Shown: positions 47,496 to 59,645 of the stretch, piece by piece | Numbering within the stretch: position 1 is the stretch's first letter | How the letters are laid out: the number at the start of each line of letters is the position of its first letter | NCBI GenBank assembly: GCA_013350335.1 | Contig: CM023538.1 | Span: forward strand, 59,881,080 to 59,945,079 | Direction: 5' to 3' | DNA: 64,000 bases | Source of the DNA: Chimonanthus salicifolius | Taxonomy: Eukaryota > Streptophyta > Magnoliopsida > Laurales > Calycanthaceae | The notes under the pieces: model-generated | Database searches by the model: none | Seen by the model: the letters and a program-made list of their open reading frames with translations, nothing else | What the model was told of the DNA's origin: nothing | Translations under genes and position numbers: made by a program

Positions 47496-47887
47496 TTCCC
47501 TTTTTAAGTGATCACTAATTATTTCTTATACACATGCACATACATACAAAGTCCAAGCCAATTGTTGGGTTGGCTGTATCTTGGTGGGGCCCTGCACAAA
47601 ATTATATGTACTGGGATGGTCTTGACCATCTGACAAGGTTTTGAGGTGAGAAAATGGATGTTTATCATACTGAAATGAAATCCAGTGTTTTTTACCCTTT
47701 AAAATCCGACAAGTTTCATGTTTGGTACAACAAATTTTCTCACTAGAATTGAAATTATAGAGAATTTTATGGTTTTTTAAATTTTGATTCTACTGAAGAG
47801 ATCTACCAAACTGCTATTAGATTTTTTCTTTTTTAATAAGAGGCTATTAGATTGAAGGTATATAATTATGAAATATGACACATCTAT
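46566..47887. other. ATL 3' flank and intergenic DNA
   Basis: Likely holds the ATL 3' untranslated region; no clear polyadenylation signal was chosen. A purine-rich run lies at about 46863-46910 and a (TC)n tract at 47447-47491. Confidence 0.4.
47447..47491. repeat. (TC)n microsatellite
   Basis: About 22 TC units. Confidence 0.95.
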
Positions 47888-48076
47888 TTTTTTTTATGAT
47901 CAAGGTGTCCAAGGGTCTAATCTGACTAGTCCCTGAGGGATGTGCAAGCCTCCTAATCCTACACAGACCGGATAAACAATTACGGAGAGTGGCCCAAAGG
48001 GGTGTTGAGTGTGAATCGAAATCCAGACCTTCTTTCGTGAAGGGAGCTTTTTGACGGTCAGGCCAACCCTTAGGGT
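47888..48076 (-). mobile_element. tRNA-derived SINE, third family
   Basis: T-run, then 'atcaaggtgtccaagg', 'gatgtgcaagcctcc', 'cggagagtggccc', 'gtgaatcgaaatcc' (minus-strand B box ggatttcgattcac) and 'ggtcaggccaaccc'. It is longer and better preserved than the copies at 7698, 37339 and 49907. Confidence 0.65.
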
Positions 48077-48844
48077 TAAAAGATGACACATCTATAATAG
48101 AAGCTACTTGGATAAATGGTCCTAAATGTTTCTTTTTCTTCCATGGATTGGATACTGTACCTCATGTACCATAGTCTAACTTGGGGAGAAAATGACCTGC
48201 AGTATGATTGTCCAGCCTCCATTATGAACTGGCACATTTCAGAGAGAGAGAGAGAGAGAGAAGTCTTGTTCCTTGTTTCCCCTTTAGGTTTGATTTCTCA
48301 CCTTCATGGGTCCTCTTTCTTTGTTGTTGTACTTGATTTTTTTTTCTTTTGTTTCCCCTTGTTCCCTTTCTTCAGTAAAAATTATCATTACCAATTTACC
48401 ATATGAGAGAGACAGTTATTTATGCTTCAGAATTGAAAGCTTGGCTTGTGTTTAGAATCAGTAGGCAGAAGATCAGTTACAATTTTTTATTAAAAAAAAA
48501 GCAGCTCAGTTAAAATTTAGGCTGAAAGTTTTCAGTCTAAACTCTGAACTAATATGTATTTTTCAAAAATATTGGCTAATATGTCTGAAATATCGTCAAT
48601 ATTTTTAAATTTCAGCTGAAATTTTTAATATAAATCTACAAAAATGGATGGTTGAATCTGGAAACAAATTTTTTTAATTTAAAAGAGGCTTCGAAATCTT
48701 TGTTGATCCGTCTCAGTTATCTATTTTTATAGTTTTATATCAAAAAATAAAATAAAGCTTATGGGACCCATTAAAAAGGTGCGTACCATACTGTCAGGGC
48801 AGGATTGAATCCGGTTCTCCTTTTCTCCTACAGAATGCATATTC
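48077..48844. other. Intergenic DNA, no gene recognised
   Basis: A short (AG)n tract lies at 48241-48260. The 48540-48620 part contains 'attggctaatatgtctgaaatatcg' style words reminiscent of the hAT-like MITEs, without ends. Confidence 0.35.
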
Positions 48845-49000
48845 CATTTCAATGAGTAAGAGAGTCTACTTTAGAAAGCAGTAGTTTGAAGTTTGATTCT
48901 CATTTCACTCAAGAGGATCATTTCTCATAGAGTAATTCAGTGTGTAGGTAGGAAAATTTACACATGTTCTGAAGATTAGTTTGATGCTTTATGAAGAAGA
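48845..49000 (+). mobile_element. SINE-like fragment, third family (plus strand)
   Basis: Contains 'gaagtttgattctcatttcac' region (B-box-like), 'gatcatttctcatagag', 'cagtgtgtaggtagg' and 'tttacacatgttc', block-for-block like 58340-58430. Confidence 0.45.
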
Positions 49001-49906
49001 AGAGAACTCTTTTTAGATTTAAGTGCCTCAAAGTTTAGTTTTGAATTAAAAAAAAAAAAAACCCTAACAGCTACGGCTAACTAAAATCATCACATTCTGG
49101 TCGCATTTGTTCAAATTGCCATTATTAATTGATTCTAAAACATTTTAGATGAGAAGAATGGGGCTTCTAATGCAGATTAAGATCCAGACATTCAGCACCA
49201 AAACATAAAAAACAATAATAAATGGTGACAGCCAGAGACCATTTTTCTGCTATTATTTTATTTCCATGTTTTTAATCTATTATCCAATGATAGACCCATA
49301 ATGAAGCCTTTGAAGAAGGTAACAAAAATGTCAGCTAAGTCACACCATATAATAAAATTTGGAGAGGTGGTTGGTCATGTTGGTCTAAAATGATTGCCTT
49401 TATCACAAGCTATTTAGGTGAAACTACATTATCTAACTTGGACTTTAGTGCTAGTAAAGTACTAAAATGTACACCAATTCATGCATGTAATACCTCCATA
49501 TCTTTTCATTATTCCCTATGGTACTTTCTTTGTCTTTGTTGAAACCCTAATCTAGGATTCTGTTTCAAATCATACTTCAATTTTTTTAGCTGTGTAAACA
49601 TATTCCCTCTCACATGATTATATACAATAATAATAGAAAGTATATGGATCAAGCAATACTAATTAGTTTTTGTTGTATCTTAATCAATCAGCAGTTTAAG
49701 CTTACTTAATGATTAGGTCAGGGTTAGAGTGGACCTCCACATGATATTGTACCATCATTATAGAGATTATAACAATTAATACTGATGGCATTTTCTTTTG
49801 TCTTAAGCAATCAGTAGCATATATGTTTAGTTTACTTGAGGATTGGTTCTTTAAACAGGGAAACTAGGGTGCCCAAGAGGGTTACTTCTATCCCTATGTT
49901 ATGGAT
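49001..49906. other. Intergenic DNA, no feature recognised
   Basis: Nothing with coding or element structure was recognised. Confidence 0.35.
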
Positions 49907-50075
49907 TTTTTTTGAGATTTAGGTGTCTAGATTTTTTTAAAGCACCTGATTAATTTATCTTACACACACCGTGTAACTCTATAAGGAGTGACCCTTTGGA
50001 GTAGAATGGAAATCGAACTTCTCACTTCTTGAGAGTGATTCCTGGTCATTACTCCAATCCCTTTGGATTTTGATA
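49907..50075 (-). mobile_element. tRNA-derived SINE, third family
   Basis: T-run, 'gatttaggtgtctag', 'aaggagtgaccctttgg', 'ggaaatcgaacttc' (minus-strand B box gaagttcgatttcc), 'cattactccaatccc'. Same order as 7698-7862. Confidence 0.6.
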
Positions 50076-50879
50076 TGTGATGAATTTATTACTCATCAAT
50101 CCCTTAAAGCAACTCTTTTTTTTTTGTCTTCCAACTTTTATCCATGAATTCGATCTTGTTCAACATGTGTTTGTGTGCGTGCATTTTCTTTGAAAGAAAG
50201 AACTTTGATTTCAAACCGGCTTCCACATTATTCTTCTTGTTTTTAGGTGGTGTTATTTTGTAGATTAATTTGGTAAAATTCAAATTAATTTTTTTAATCT
50301 TGTTGAGAACATGCTAGATCTGATAGTGTGCATTCATGACAAAGTACTTGCGATCAAAAGTTGTAAGCAAATTAAACTCGAGGTTCTATAATATTGCCAG
50401 TAGACTAACAAAGTTTTGCCAATTTGAGGGGTTGAATTAGGTCAATTTAAAAGAAAAAATTGACTCGATCCAATTCAAATTTAATTTAGTGTTTTTTTTT
50501 TTGATCTAGCTCGACTTTAATTTAAAAAATGTAAAATCTAACCTACCTAATTAGATTAAAACTCACCTCAAATTTCACACCTACCAATTAGTAAATTGTA
50601 GCATGCTGGTTAGTGTCTCTCTCTTTCTCCCCCATCCAAAAAGAAAAACCCTTGGAGAGAGAGAATTTGGATTTATTGGATCCCAATTTCCAATGCATGA
50701 AAGTATTGTACATAAACTCGTAAAGTATTAAAATTATAAACCATTCTGTAACTTGAGCTGAGTGGTCCTGCGGTCCTTCTAAGCCAAAGTTGAATTTATG
50801 GGCGTCGATTATGGGATAAGATATTTTAAAAATATCTCCAATTTTAAAATCACAACCCTTTGTTCATTAGGCTAAAATA

Positions 50880-51264
50880 GGGTGTCTATTCTAACGTGGA
50901 AATAATCTTTTAGGAGACACGGATTTTTCAGACTTTCCATGTTGCCTATATCTGTCCGTACCAGAAGTTTAAGAAATCAGACATTCAAAAATCTGTGTAC
51001 TGGCCAGATCACTTTTCAGTGAATCGGTGCACCGATTTGGATACTTTCACGTCTAAAGAAATCGATGCACTGACCGGATTACTTTCCTCAAATTCCCATT
51101 TTCCACTGATCCGGTAGATGCACCGGTCCAGTGCACCGATTCACTAGAAAGTGAATCGATTTCTGAATGTTTAATTTTTTTTTAATTTTTCCGTACGGAC
51201 GGATGGGTAGTTTACTAAAACCCGTGTTTGTTAAAAGAGTTTTTCTGTGTTAGGATGGCCACTC
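50880..51264. mobile_element. Mutator-like MITE, decayed
   Basis: 385 bp with about 75-bp terminal inverted repeats of roughly 70-75 percent identity (left GGGTGTCTATTCTAAC; right, inverted, GAGTGGCCATCCTAAC). A possible 9-bp target duplication CTAAAATAG/TTAAAATAT shares the central seven bases. The middle is rich in 'cggtgcaccgat' palindromic words. Its ends resemble those of the 38273 element. Confidence 0.5.
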
Positions 51265-51667
51265 TTAAAATATAATTAAGATTTAATTGAAAGGAAAAAG
51301 GCTAAATCTAAAATATTAGATGATTACATTCTCAATTTTTTACACACATTTTACCATTTTCAACGCATGGTGTGGCTCAAGCAATGAATCAGAAATTGGT
51401 AAATCACCTAAACATTACCTAAATGTTTAATATTTACGTGGGCTTTAATATTTATATTTAACTAAACATTACCTAAATGTTTTAAAGGTCAAACGAACTT
51501 TGACTATGAGTATGCTCCCATTTGATGGATGAGGCAATGGAAGCGTCATTAATTTTAATAGATTAAGAAAGACGCCCATTCATTTCATCTACTGAATAGT
51601 AGGGTTTACAATTGGAGGAGATTGAGTCGGACTACTTGTTCCTTCGGTGGGGCCATCTTCGAAGACC

Positions 51668-51957
51668 AGGGAGTAGGAGACGAAATCTCAGTTGATACGA
51701 TAGGTACCAGTCGTACACTATTTATATTGGTGATTTAAAATAATAATTGAATATCAATTCGGGCTCAGGTGATATCTCAGTCAATATTTGGGTTTTCAAT
51801 TTTTTTTTAAAGGATTTTTTTATTTTTAATTAAAAAAATGAAATATAAAACAGATATTTTCAAAAAAAAAGAGGAGAGAGAATGATATCGGTTGATATCT
51901 GATATCTGAGATATCATCCGATACCATCCAATCCAATATTTTTACTCCTGCTTAGGA
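51668..51957. mobile_element. Degenerate hAT-like MITE remnant
   Basis: Contains 'gacgaaatctcagttgatacg' and 'atatcggttgatatctgatatc' type words and ends near 'tttttactcctg'. Relation to the 51996 element is clear from word content, but no target duplication was found. Confidence 0.35.
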
Positions 51958-51995
51958 GTTCTAAATTCTAATCATTGCATCTATAGTGTACTAAC

Positions 51996-52406
51996 CAGGG
52001 GTCAAAAAAACGCCCGGGTCGATATGCATATCGGCCGCAATATCAGCCGATAATTTTCTCTCTCCTCCCATATCGACATTTCTCTCTTCTCCGATATCGG
52101 AACCGTTGAAAAACCACAAAAAATCGTAAAGAACCGTGAAAAACAGCAAAAAGCTACACAAAACCTCCAAAAACCGCAAAAAACCGTGTAAAATCGTGAA
52201 AGCCGTATCGGAAGAACCGTTAAAAACCGCAAAAAAAGTGGAAAAACCCCGAAAAATCATATCGATTTTTTTTTTAAAAAAAAAATAACTTTTAAATACC
52301 GATATTTATGCGCTGATACGATATGTATCAACCGATATTGTTCGGTCTTAAAAAACCGATACATATCGGCCGATACGATATGTATCGGCTGATATTTCGA
52401 CCCCTG
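51996..52406. mobile_element. hAT-like MITE with perfect ends and 8-bp target duplication
   Basis: 411 bp, begins CAGGGGTCAAAA and ends TTTCGACCCCTG, flanked by GTACTAAC at 51988-51995 and 52407-52414. Outer parts are 'catatcggccgcaatatcagc' / 'atacgatatgtatcggctga' type self-complementary words. The middle (about 52100-52250) is an irregular array of 'aaaaccgcaaaaaaccgt' type units about 18-20 bp long. No open frame of its own. Confidence 0.85.
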
Positions 52407-52414
52407 GTACTAAC

Positions 52415-52849
52415 ATCTTTCTCTAAGATAGAAGTTTAACTACTTAAAATGATATGTTTTTTTTTCTTATAATGAAGAACTCCAAGACCTCAACTTCGAT
52501 CGAGTATAAGAACGTTGGGTAAAACTTTAGATGCAAGCCCATGCCCTCCTAAGTCAGGATCATTGAATAATTATAGAACTCCAAGATGGGACCTCTTGTT
52601 CTTAAAGTAAAATATCTGTCATTGAAATATTTAAGTCACAAAGTTCTGCTTGACTAAGTTAGATTGTATAATATCTAACAATGAAGGAGAACTAGAAACA
52701 AATAAATAGAAATAGTTGTTGATGTAAGAACTAAAAAAAATTGGTCTCATCAAATATATTTTAACGACTAAATTCAAGCTAAACAAAATAAACAGTTGAA
52801 ATATTAACTATCAATTTTATATGTTAAATTGAATAAATAATATATTTTT
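52415..52849. other. Intergenic DNA with a weak SINE-like patch
   Basis: The part 52500-52610 ('gttgggtaaaactttagatgca', 'tcctaagtcaggatc') resembles the antisense second-family SINE at 23080-23130, but boundaries are not clear. Confidence 0.3.
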
Positions 52850-52980
52850 TTTTAAATTTATGTATGGGACATTACAGGAAACTCAGCGTAAAACCTCCAC
52901 GAGTGAGTTCACTATCTCTGGAGCACACAAAGGTTAAGCCATAGGATCTCGAACTTATGATCTCCCTCTTCCGAATAAAT
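52850..52980 (-). mobile_element. tRNA-derived SINE, first family
   Basis: T-run, 'aaatttatgtatggg', 'actcagcgtaaaacctcc', 'aaggttaagcca', 'ggatctcgaacttatg' (B box on the minus strand), matching 41388-41510 block for block. Confidence 0.6.
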
Positions 52981-53624
52981 AATAGTTTTATATGAAACAT
53001 AATCCCTCATTTGTTTGATGTGACATCAACAAAGAAAAGAGATTCTCTAGTCTCGCATGCTTTTTTAAGAAGAGGGAGGAATGATTTCTCCACTTCAGGA
53101 GTGGTGAAAGCGCCTATTTTGTTTAAAAAAAAAAAAGAGAAAATGTATTTGTTTTAATTTTTAAAATGATTATTCAGCTTTTCTAAAGTGGCTTTTCTGC
53201 TTTCTCCTTCATTCATTGCTTTCAGTAAAAGACCCAAGACACAAGTGGGGAATCACCACTAGTAACAAGTATGTGATGAATCCCTTTTTTCTTCTGCTTA
53301 CTTCACTCAGTGGGGAATCACCTCTTTCAATTCTTTCCACATCTCAAGTTTCCAGAAGTCATGAGAGAACTTAAATACAAGTAGTTTTCGTAGGTCCCTT
53401 GAGAGGAGAAGTTACGTCTTTTGTGATGCTCAGGATTCAGGAAGAGAGTGGTTTAAAACTTTAAATAGCATTAGACAGAGAGTTTAATAAATTTTATATG
53501 ATTTGTATGTTGATGCTTCTTATAATAATTATGAATTTTTAAAAGAAAAACATCTGGTGCGATTAAAATTTCATTTAAAGTTTGGTATGTAAATAAAATT
53601 TCAATTAAAAAAATCATTTGATAT

Positions 53625-53775
53625 TTAACTGTTGCCTCCCTCTTAGAAAGCGAGAGCTTACGGATTTGAATCCCCATGGTCTAACATTAGTGTGCCCTGA
53701 AGATAGTGGGCTCACCCATGGGAGTTTTACACTGGATATCCCACTGTTTTCCACACGTAAATTTTTTTTTTTAAA
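53625..53775 (+). mobile_element. tRNA-derived SINE, first family
   Basis: 'taactgttgcctccctc', 'cggatttgaatcccc' (B-box-like), 'tggtctaacattagtgtgcc', 'catgggagttttacac', 'ccacacgtaaatt' and a T/A-rich tail. It is the uninterrupted reference for the SINE at 3236-4230. Confidence 0.65.
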
Positions 53776-54826
53776 AAAAAGTTGAAATCATCGTGTATCT
53801 TTAGGAAAAAAAAAAGGTAAAAAAATTTGTTGATTTGAATTCCTAAGATCAAGTGACTAAGATTTAATTTTTTGACTAAGATTTGATCTCAATCCTACAT
53901 TCCTACCAAATGAATTTTTTATGAACTTTAAAAAAATAGAGGCATAACCACTCAACTATTGAGTTGTACACAGTACCATCTTTCTTCAAAGTGGATAACT
54001 TTGACATTTTGTAGGCAATACTCTCTTAGAAAAGAGATCTAAGCACAAGAACTTGCACCCATTTACAGAAAGTCTAGATGAAGGTTAATATCAGTTTTAA
54101 CACCTACTTATGCATTCAAAGGAAAAGAAAAAAGAAATCCACCAATCAAGCTAAAGTTTATTATAAAAATAAAGAGAATCCAAACTCAAAGATTTCTCGA
54201 AATCTAAGAAGTTCCTTGATCTTTTTCGACTCCAAATTGCCAATTGAAAATTTACCCCAGTTGTATGGGCAAAATTCAAAGAATTATAAGCAAAATTCGC
54301 ATAAAATAAGACTAATTTGATCTAGAACCCTAAGAGTTTCTTAAGTAAAATCAAACTAGAATGTTAAAACCTCCACTAAGGAGAAACTAGAACCTTGCTC
54401 AAAATAATTGAAAATTTCAACTTGGAATGCTTTTATGTACATGTTCAAACTTCAAAGCCTCTATTTATTAAACAAGTAATAAAATAATTACAATCGATGC
54501 CATGCTTAGATTATGACATGTGACATCTATTTAACTAGATTACATCTCAACAATTGATATAAATAATAATAATAATAATAATAATATATTAATATGTTGT
54601 CTCTCTTTGAATTGCCTGTCTTGGTTGCTTTCCTTTTTGACTAAATTGCCTACATTAAGCTTTGGGACCAGTTCAAGCAAGAAGAAGCAAGAAATTCGTG
54701 TGGCTTCTCTCCCTTAGATTTGGATATTCAATTTGGCCCTTTAATTCGACAATTGGACCTATATATATTATGTCAATAGGCTTTTTTTTTTTTAAAGATT
54801 TTGGTGGGCTTGTGAGTGAGAATTTT
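53776..54826. other. Intergenic DNA, no gene recognised
   Basis: Includes an (AAT)n tract at 54561-54586. The 80-codon open frame at 54078-54320 is A-rich and resembles no protein I know. Some words near 54440-54475 ('cctctatttatta') recall 31150, hinting at a shared unclassified element. Confidence 0.35.
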
Positions 54827-55309
54827 TATAACGACCCGTCCCGCTAGCACAATATTGTCCGGTTTGGGCCTATATATGGACCCGTATAGCTTTCCTTTGA
54901 TGAGCCAACCCACTATTGCTCCAAAAATGACTTGTACTAGAAGGAGGAAGGCTATTACTTATATACTAGGAAATTTCTAATGCCACTAGCAATATGAGAT
55001 TTTTTGGAGCAGGGTAATACAATCTACCCCCTGAAAGCCAGAGTCGTCCCTAGTTCACACAACAACCAAGCCCACACCCTCAAGCAGAGAGTTGAACCAT
55101 GCTCTGATACCACTTGTAACGACCCATCTCGCTAGCACAATATTGTTCGCTTTGAGCCTACACACGGACCTGCACGGCTTTGCCTTGGAGAGCCAACACA
55201 CTATTGCTCCCAAAAGGCTTTTTGCTTGAAGGAGCAAAGCTACTACTTATATATTAGGGAATTTCCAATGCCACTAGCAATGTGAGATTTTTTAAGACAG
55301 GGTATTACA
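54827..55309 (-). mobile_element. Complete TRIM retrotransposon with perfect target duplication
   Basis: 483 bp: LTR 54827-55021 (195 bp), internal region 55022-55114 (93 bp), LTR 55115-55309 (195 bp), flanked by ATTTT at 54822-54826 and 55310-55314. Read on the minus strand, the 5' LTR is followed after 2 bp by primer-binding site TGGTATCAGAGC (plus-strand 55101-55112), complementary to initiator methionine tRNA, and the 3' LTR is preceded by a purine tract (gctttcagggggtagat). Each LTR carries 'tatataagta' as a likely TATA box. There is no coding capacity, so mobilisation needs another element's enzymes. The outer tip at 54827 reads TATAAC instead of TGTAAC. The LTRs differ at many positions, so the copy is not recent. 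I see no 5S rRNA-like segment in the LTR, which argues against Cassandra. Confidence 0.92.
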
Positions 55310-55794
55310 ATTTTACAAAACATGTTAGGTCTATTCCTTCTCTTAATCATTATTTCCCTTTTATAGAATTATACGAGGACATTTTATCTCCTCCATTTTG
55401 AAACTTCTCTATTTTCAATTTTCAATTTTCATTTTACCAAATTTACATTTTTTAACTTTCTTTTATTTTTAAAAATTGTTTATAGATTTTTTTTTAGTCT
55501 CCATAACTTTTTCTAGTTCAGGAAATATTTGTTACAATCTCAAATTAAATCAATTTTAATTTTAAAATCTCAAATGTAAATTCAATTAGTTTAAAACCCA
55601 AATCAATTTGTACCCCTAAAATTAGGCATTTTGATTCATCCATAAATTACATCTAAGTGTGTTGTCTCAACCTCAATGTTTGGGTGCGGTTCCTTATCAC
55701 GTGAAGTTGCGAACTTGCCAAGCGAAACTTGGTGGTGTTTGTTATTGCATTAATCCATACTTCTTAAATGGGCCTCTTGATATAGATTGGGGTA

Positions 55795-56159
55795 AAACTT
55801 GGGTTAGGTTTTAACTAGATCCACGTGATTCGACCCGATAAATCAGTGGTTTTGGGTTATGCATATGTATATTTCAGGTCATGTCGGGTTAGAAAAAAAA
55901 ACCATCATAAAATTCGGATTGAATTGAGTTGAGAAATTTAAAATCAGCTTGACCTGACCTGACATAATCCGATCTGACCCGAGTGCACAAAGTTATAAAA
56001 CAGCAGCAATTAGGGCTGAAACTTGGGTTGGGTCAGGTCAGGCTAGCACTTGAGTTAAGTCGGGTCAGAAATTCAGGTTAGATCTGGTCGAGTTCAATAA
56101 GTTTTGATATGGGTTAGATTGAGTTTATTAAAACCCGGCCCGACTCAGAGTTACAGCCC
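55795..56159. mobile_element. CGGGT-rich MITE (copy 4)
   Basis: Collinear with copy 1: 'aaaacttgggttaggttttaact', 'cccgataaatcagtggttt', 'aaagttataaaac', 'gttttgatatgggttagattgag', ending 'gagttacagcccta'. A second family-type start, TAGGGCTGAAACTTGGG, occurs inside at about 56010. No target duplication found. Confidence 0.5.
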
Positions 56160-57533
56160 TATTATTATCCTAACAATTGGATTTTACTCTTTGGATCTGC
56201 CGAATGATCCTAACCATTCACTTGATGGTGAAGTAAACTTCATGACGTATCCCATTCATCATATAATGGTGGCATTTTTAATTCAACATGACACCCTGAT
56301 CTAAATTAACTCAAATATTACTGTGTAAATTTGAATTGAGAGTTCAAAATATACATATTAATCACCAAATTCAAATTCAACTAACATGAAAATTATGAAT
56401 CAACCAAACAATCACACAAGGACTTGATTTAGAGATGAAAAGCAAATTAATCCAACTCAAAGCTACTTAATAGATAAATAGAATTTAATTATAATTAGTT
56501 ATCCGAACTCAAATTCCATGTAAGGGATCACTACCCTTACATCCATAACAAGCCCACTAAATTGGAGAATGTAGATTGACATGCAAATATTTGGCTGATA
56601 TATTTTTATTATTTTTTTATTGAATTCATTTTTTTTTTTTTATCATTGTCGTCATCATCATTGAGCCTTCGTCATTGTCGTGGTTCAGTCTATGGTAAAA
56701 AAAATATATTGCACCGATATGGAACAGTGTTATAATTGTATCAGCACAATACAACATATCGACCGTTACATGCTTATATGCAAGCGCCAACACTCATTTG
56801 TCACTCATTTGGACGCCAACCACAACGCGCCGATGATGAAGTCATCGTGTTCATGATTATATGCCCATTCTTCTCTCGGAGTCATGATCCCATCTTTCCA
56901 TTAATCAACAGCAAAATTATGGTGCATCATCAATGGGAATACATTTGATTGTGGAATCTTCTATTGCTTGGGATGTCAACGGCTACAAGAATGCCTTGAA
57001 GACCTAAAAGGATAGATATGTAAATATGGATTAATGTATATTTGAACTTTTTATAAATTGAGTTTAAAGTTAAAATCTAAATTAACATTGTCTTTCATTT
57101 AAAATTCTCTACCTATTTAATAATATTATTATTATTGCCAATTAAATTAATTTATAATTGACACTTCTATACGAGAGTGTTTATACTACTTTGAGAAACA
57201 ATTGTGTCTAAGGGTGATTTATTATTACTAAACATTTGTATTTACGATAAACTCACTATAAAAAAAATTATGAATAGAGTTCGGAGGGGACTTTTGTTTT
57301 GTTGTTGTAATAATGAGGAAAAGGGAAAGAAAGAGGATCTCAAGAAGAATTCGCCTCTCCACTAGCTTTTCATGTTTTTTTTTTTTGAATTATTGCATTT
57401 TAATTCTCTATTTTGGGATTTGATCTTTGTTTTCATGGATTCGTTGATTATTTGAAAAGGCCTTTTGGATTGGAACCCGTTACAAATTTGATTCTTTAAA
57501 TATTTTTGCCATCTCTTGTTGAATTATTAATAT
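56160..57533. other. Intergenic DNA, no gene recognised
   Basis: T-rich and AT-rich runs near 56628-56642 and 57376-57386. No coding domain or element end was recognised. Confidence 0.35.
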
Positions 57534-57838
57534 TAGGGCTGCAATTCGGGCCGAGTCGGGTCAGGTTTCTCAATCCAAAATTCTGGAGCCGACTTGATCC
57601 GAATTTTTACATGAATCAACCCGAATTTTGACACGACCTGTACTCTTAACCCATTTAGTCTAATTTTAGCTGGGTTAGGTCGGGTCAAATCGGGTTAAAA
57701 AATCTTCAACCGACCCGAGTTGAATTTTATGCGGGTTTTTGTTTTCTCAATCCGACCCGACTCGCTGATCTGAAATTCTCAACCCGACCCGCATGATTTC
57801 TCAGGTCGGATCAAAACCCAACCCGAGTTGCAGCCCTA
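57534..57838. mobile_element. CGGGT-rich MITE (copy 5, cleanest inverted ends)
   Basis: 305 bp, begins TAGGGCTGCAATTCGGG and ends CCCGAGTTGCAGCCCTA, near-perfect inverses. Interior full of gggtcaggt / aacccgac words. The 8-bp flanks do not match, so the superfamily is inferred from copies 1 and 3. Confidence 0.6.
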
Positions 57839-58244
57839 AGTTCTGACGTAAGTTGTCATCGTTGAATTGAAAATATAACACTTTTGGTGACTTTGTTGAA
57901 GATATGATCATTCCCCTTCATTGTTAATTGATCTCTTTTAGATTAATCTAAATTCTAGCTCTTGCACTCATTCTCTCAAAATCCCTAAATTCTTGTTTCA
58001 AATACCTATACAATTTTTCTAGCCAAAACTGCCTAATTCTTTCAAATTTGGTCTGATTGGTGTCAAGCTCTATGGCTAATGTTATTTTTGATGGTTTCCT
58101 ATCTATGTGAGAATGTCTACATAAAACTAGTCGTATTAGACGAAGTTATGGGGGAAGGACAATGTTGCATAGTTGCTACAGGCTCTAGATGTTATTTTGA
58201 ATTGAGTCCGTCACCATTGGATATGAATCTGTAAGTCACTCAAG
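57839..58244. other. Intergenic DNA, no feature recognised
   Basis: No coding or repeat structure recognised. Confidence 0.35.
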
Positions 58245-58475
58245 CTGTGCTTGCCGTTGAGTGGTAGATTCACTGGATGTAACATACACTCACAAAGCTA
58301 CAAGGGGTTGGTCTGAGCCCACCTTATAAAGCAGGGTCTTCAGTTCGATTTATATTTAACTTTAATGGGTCATTCTCCATAGACTTAACTGGTGTGTGTA
58401 GATTGGGAGGTTTACACATGCATGTGAGATTAGTCTTACTTCTAATATAGAGTAGAGATACCGATGTTATAAAAA
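58245..58475 (+). mobile_element. SINE, third family (plus strand)
   Basis: 'gagtggtagattcactgg' (A-box-like), 'cttcagttcgattta' (B-box), 'gggtcattctccatag', 'actggtgtgtgtagattgg', 'gagattagtctta', 'agagataccgatgttataaaaaaa'. It combines blocks seen at 8808, 48845 and 60515. Confidence 0.55.
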
Positions 58476-59514
58476 AAGCTACCAAAGTTTTTACAACAAT
58501 CATAGTTCAAAAATTTGAAATTCTATCGAGTAGAGTAATTCGGAGGAGTTTCTTAACTCGATTAAAAAATCTCGATAAAATTCGTTGATTCACTTTACTT
58601 TTGTACAAATCTTGTGGCTAAGATTAATAGAAACTGACCAAGGTCACTGCATTGTAAGCAACCAACTGGTGTTGATGGAGTTTCACATTCATGCACCTAC
58701 TCTTATGGGTGCTCAAGTTGTACTGAACCAGCCTTAGTGTAATTTGTATTTTAGCACTCGGACTTTGAGCAAAATGCAGTAGTTGGTGAAGATTTAAGAG
58801 GTGGTTCACCCACCAAAACATGAATTTGTTTTAATTTGGTATCAGCCACTTAATGGGTATGTAGATGACTGAGTATTTTTATTTGTGAGTAGTCTTTCCC
58901 ACTTTGTATATTGGAGATCAAGGGAATGAGATTATTATCACAATAAGATTTTGAAGATGATGGGACATTGTTCAATTGTCACTATAGTTGCCTTTAGACT
59001 TGTTATCGATTCAATCTCGCTGGTGTTAAAGGAAAACGTAATTCCTATTCCACATAAACAATAATATTAAAGAAAGAAAATAAAAAATAAGCAAATCACA
59101 ACATAAAAATTATATGTGGTTTCCTTTTGAACATCCACGAAGTTCAAACCGATCCAGTAAACTCAAAGGTGAAGAAAAAGAAGATACGCCCCCCCCGCCG
59201 CCCCCTCAAAACAGATTTGTCAATACATCTTTGATAATTAAGCTCTACAAAGTCTAACAATTGACTCAACCGCGACCTTATTATATACACGCGGTAGATA
59301 CTTTATTTTATTTTTTAGCTTCTCAATGGTTAATGTGTTACAATTATCATCATTGATAGATACTTTTATTATTTTTCAACATTCACTCATGATGATAGTG
59401 TCATCGCATCTCACGTGTCTCAAACATCCCAGTTATTTCATCTATTTTTGTAGATTTGAAAATTGAAGTTATTTCTCTTTTGTTGTAAACATGACTCTTC
59501 TTACTTGTAAGTTA
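58476..59514. other. Intergenic DNA, no gene recognised
   Basis: A C-rich patch lies at 59187-59206. No gene or bounded element recognised. Confidence 0.35.
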
Positions 59515-59645
59515 TACTTTTTTCGAATTTACATATGGAAAATCTCAATCCAACTAAAACTCCACGAGTGGTACTTCTATCCCTTTAAGACATAAGCAAG
59601 GCTAGTTTGTAGAGTTCGAACCCTACACCCACCGCATTCTGATAT
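59515..59645 (-). mobile_element. tRNA-derived SINE, first family
   Basis: 'cgaatttacatatgg', 'aactaaaactccacgagtgg', 'taagacataagcaagg', 'agagttcgaaccctac' (B box on the minus strand), 'cccaccgcattctg', in the order of 41388-41520. Confidence 0.55.

Noticed and set aside
54078..54320. 80-codon lysine/asparagine-rich frame
   Set aside because: Composition follows the A-rich DNA, no known domain, no splice or promoter context.
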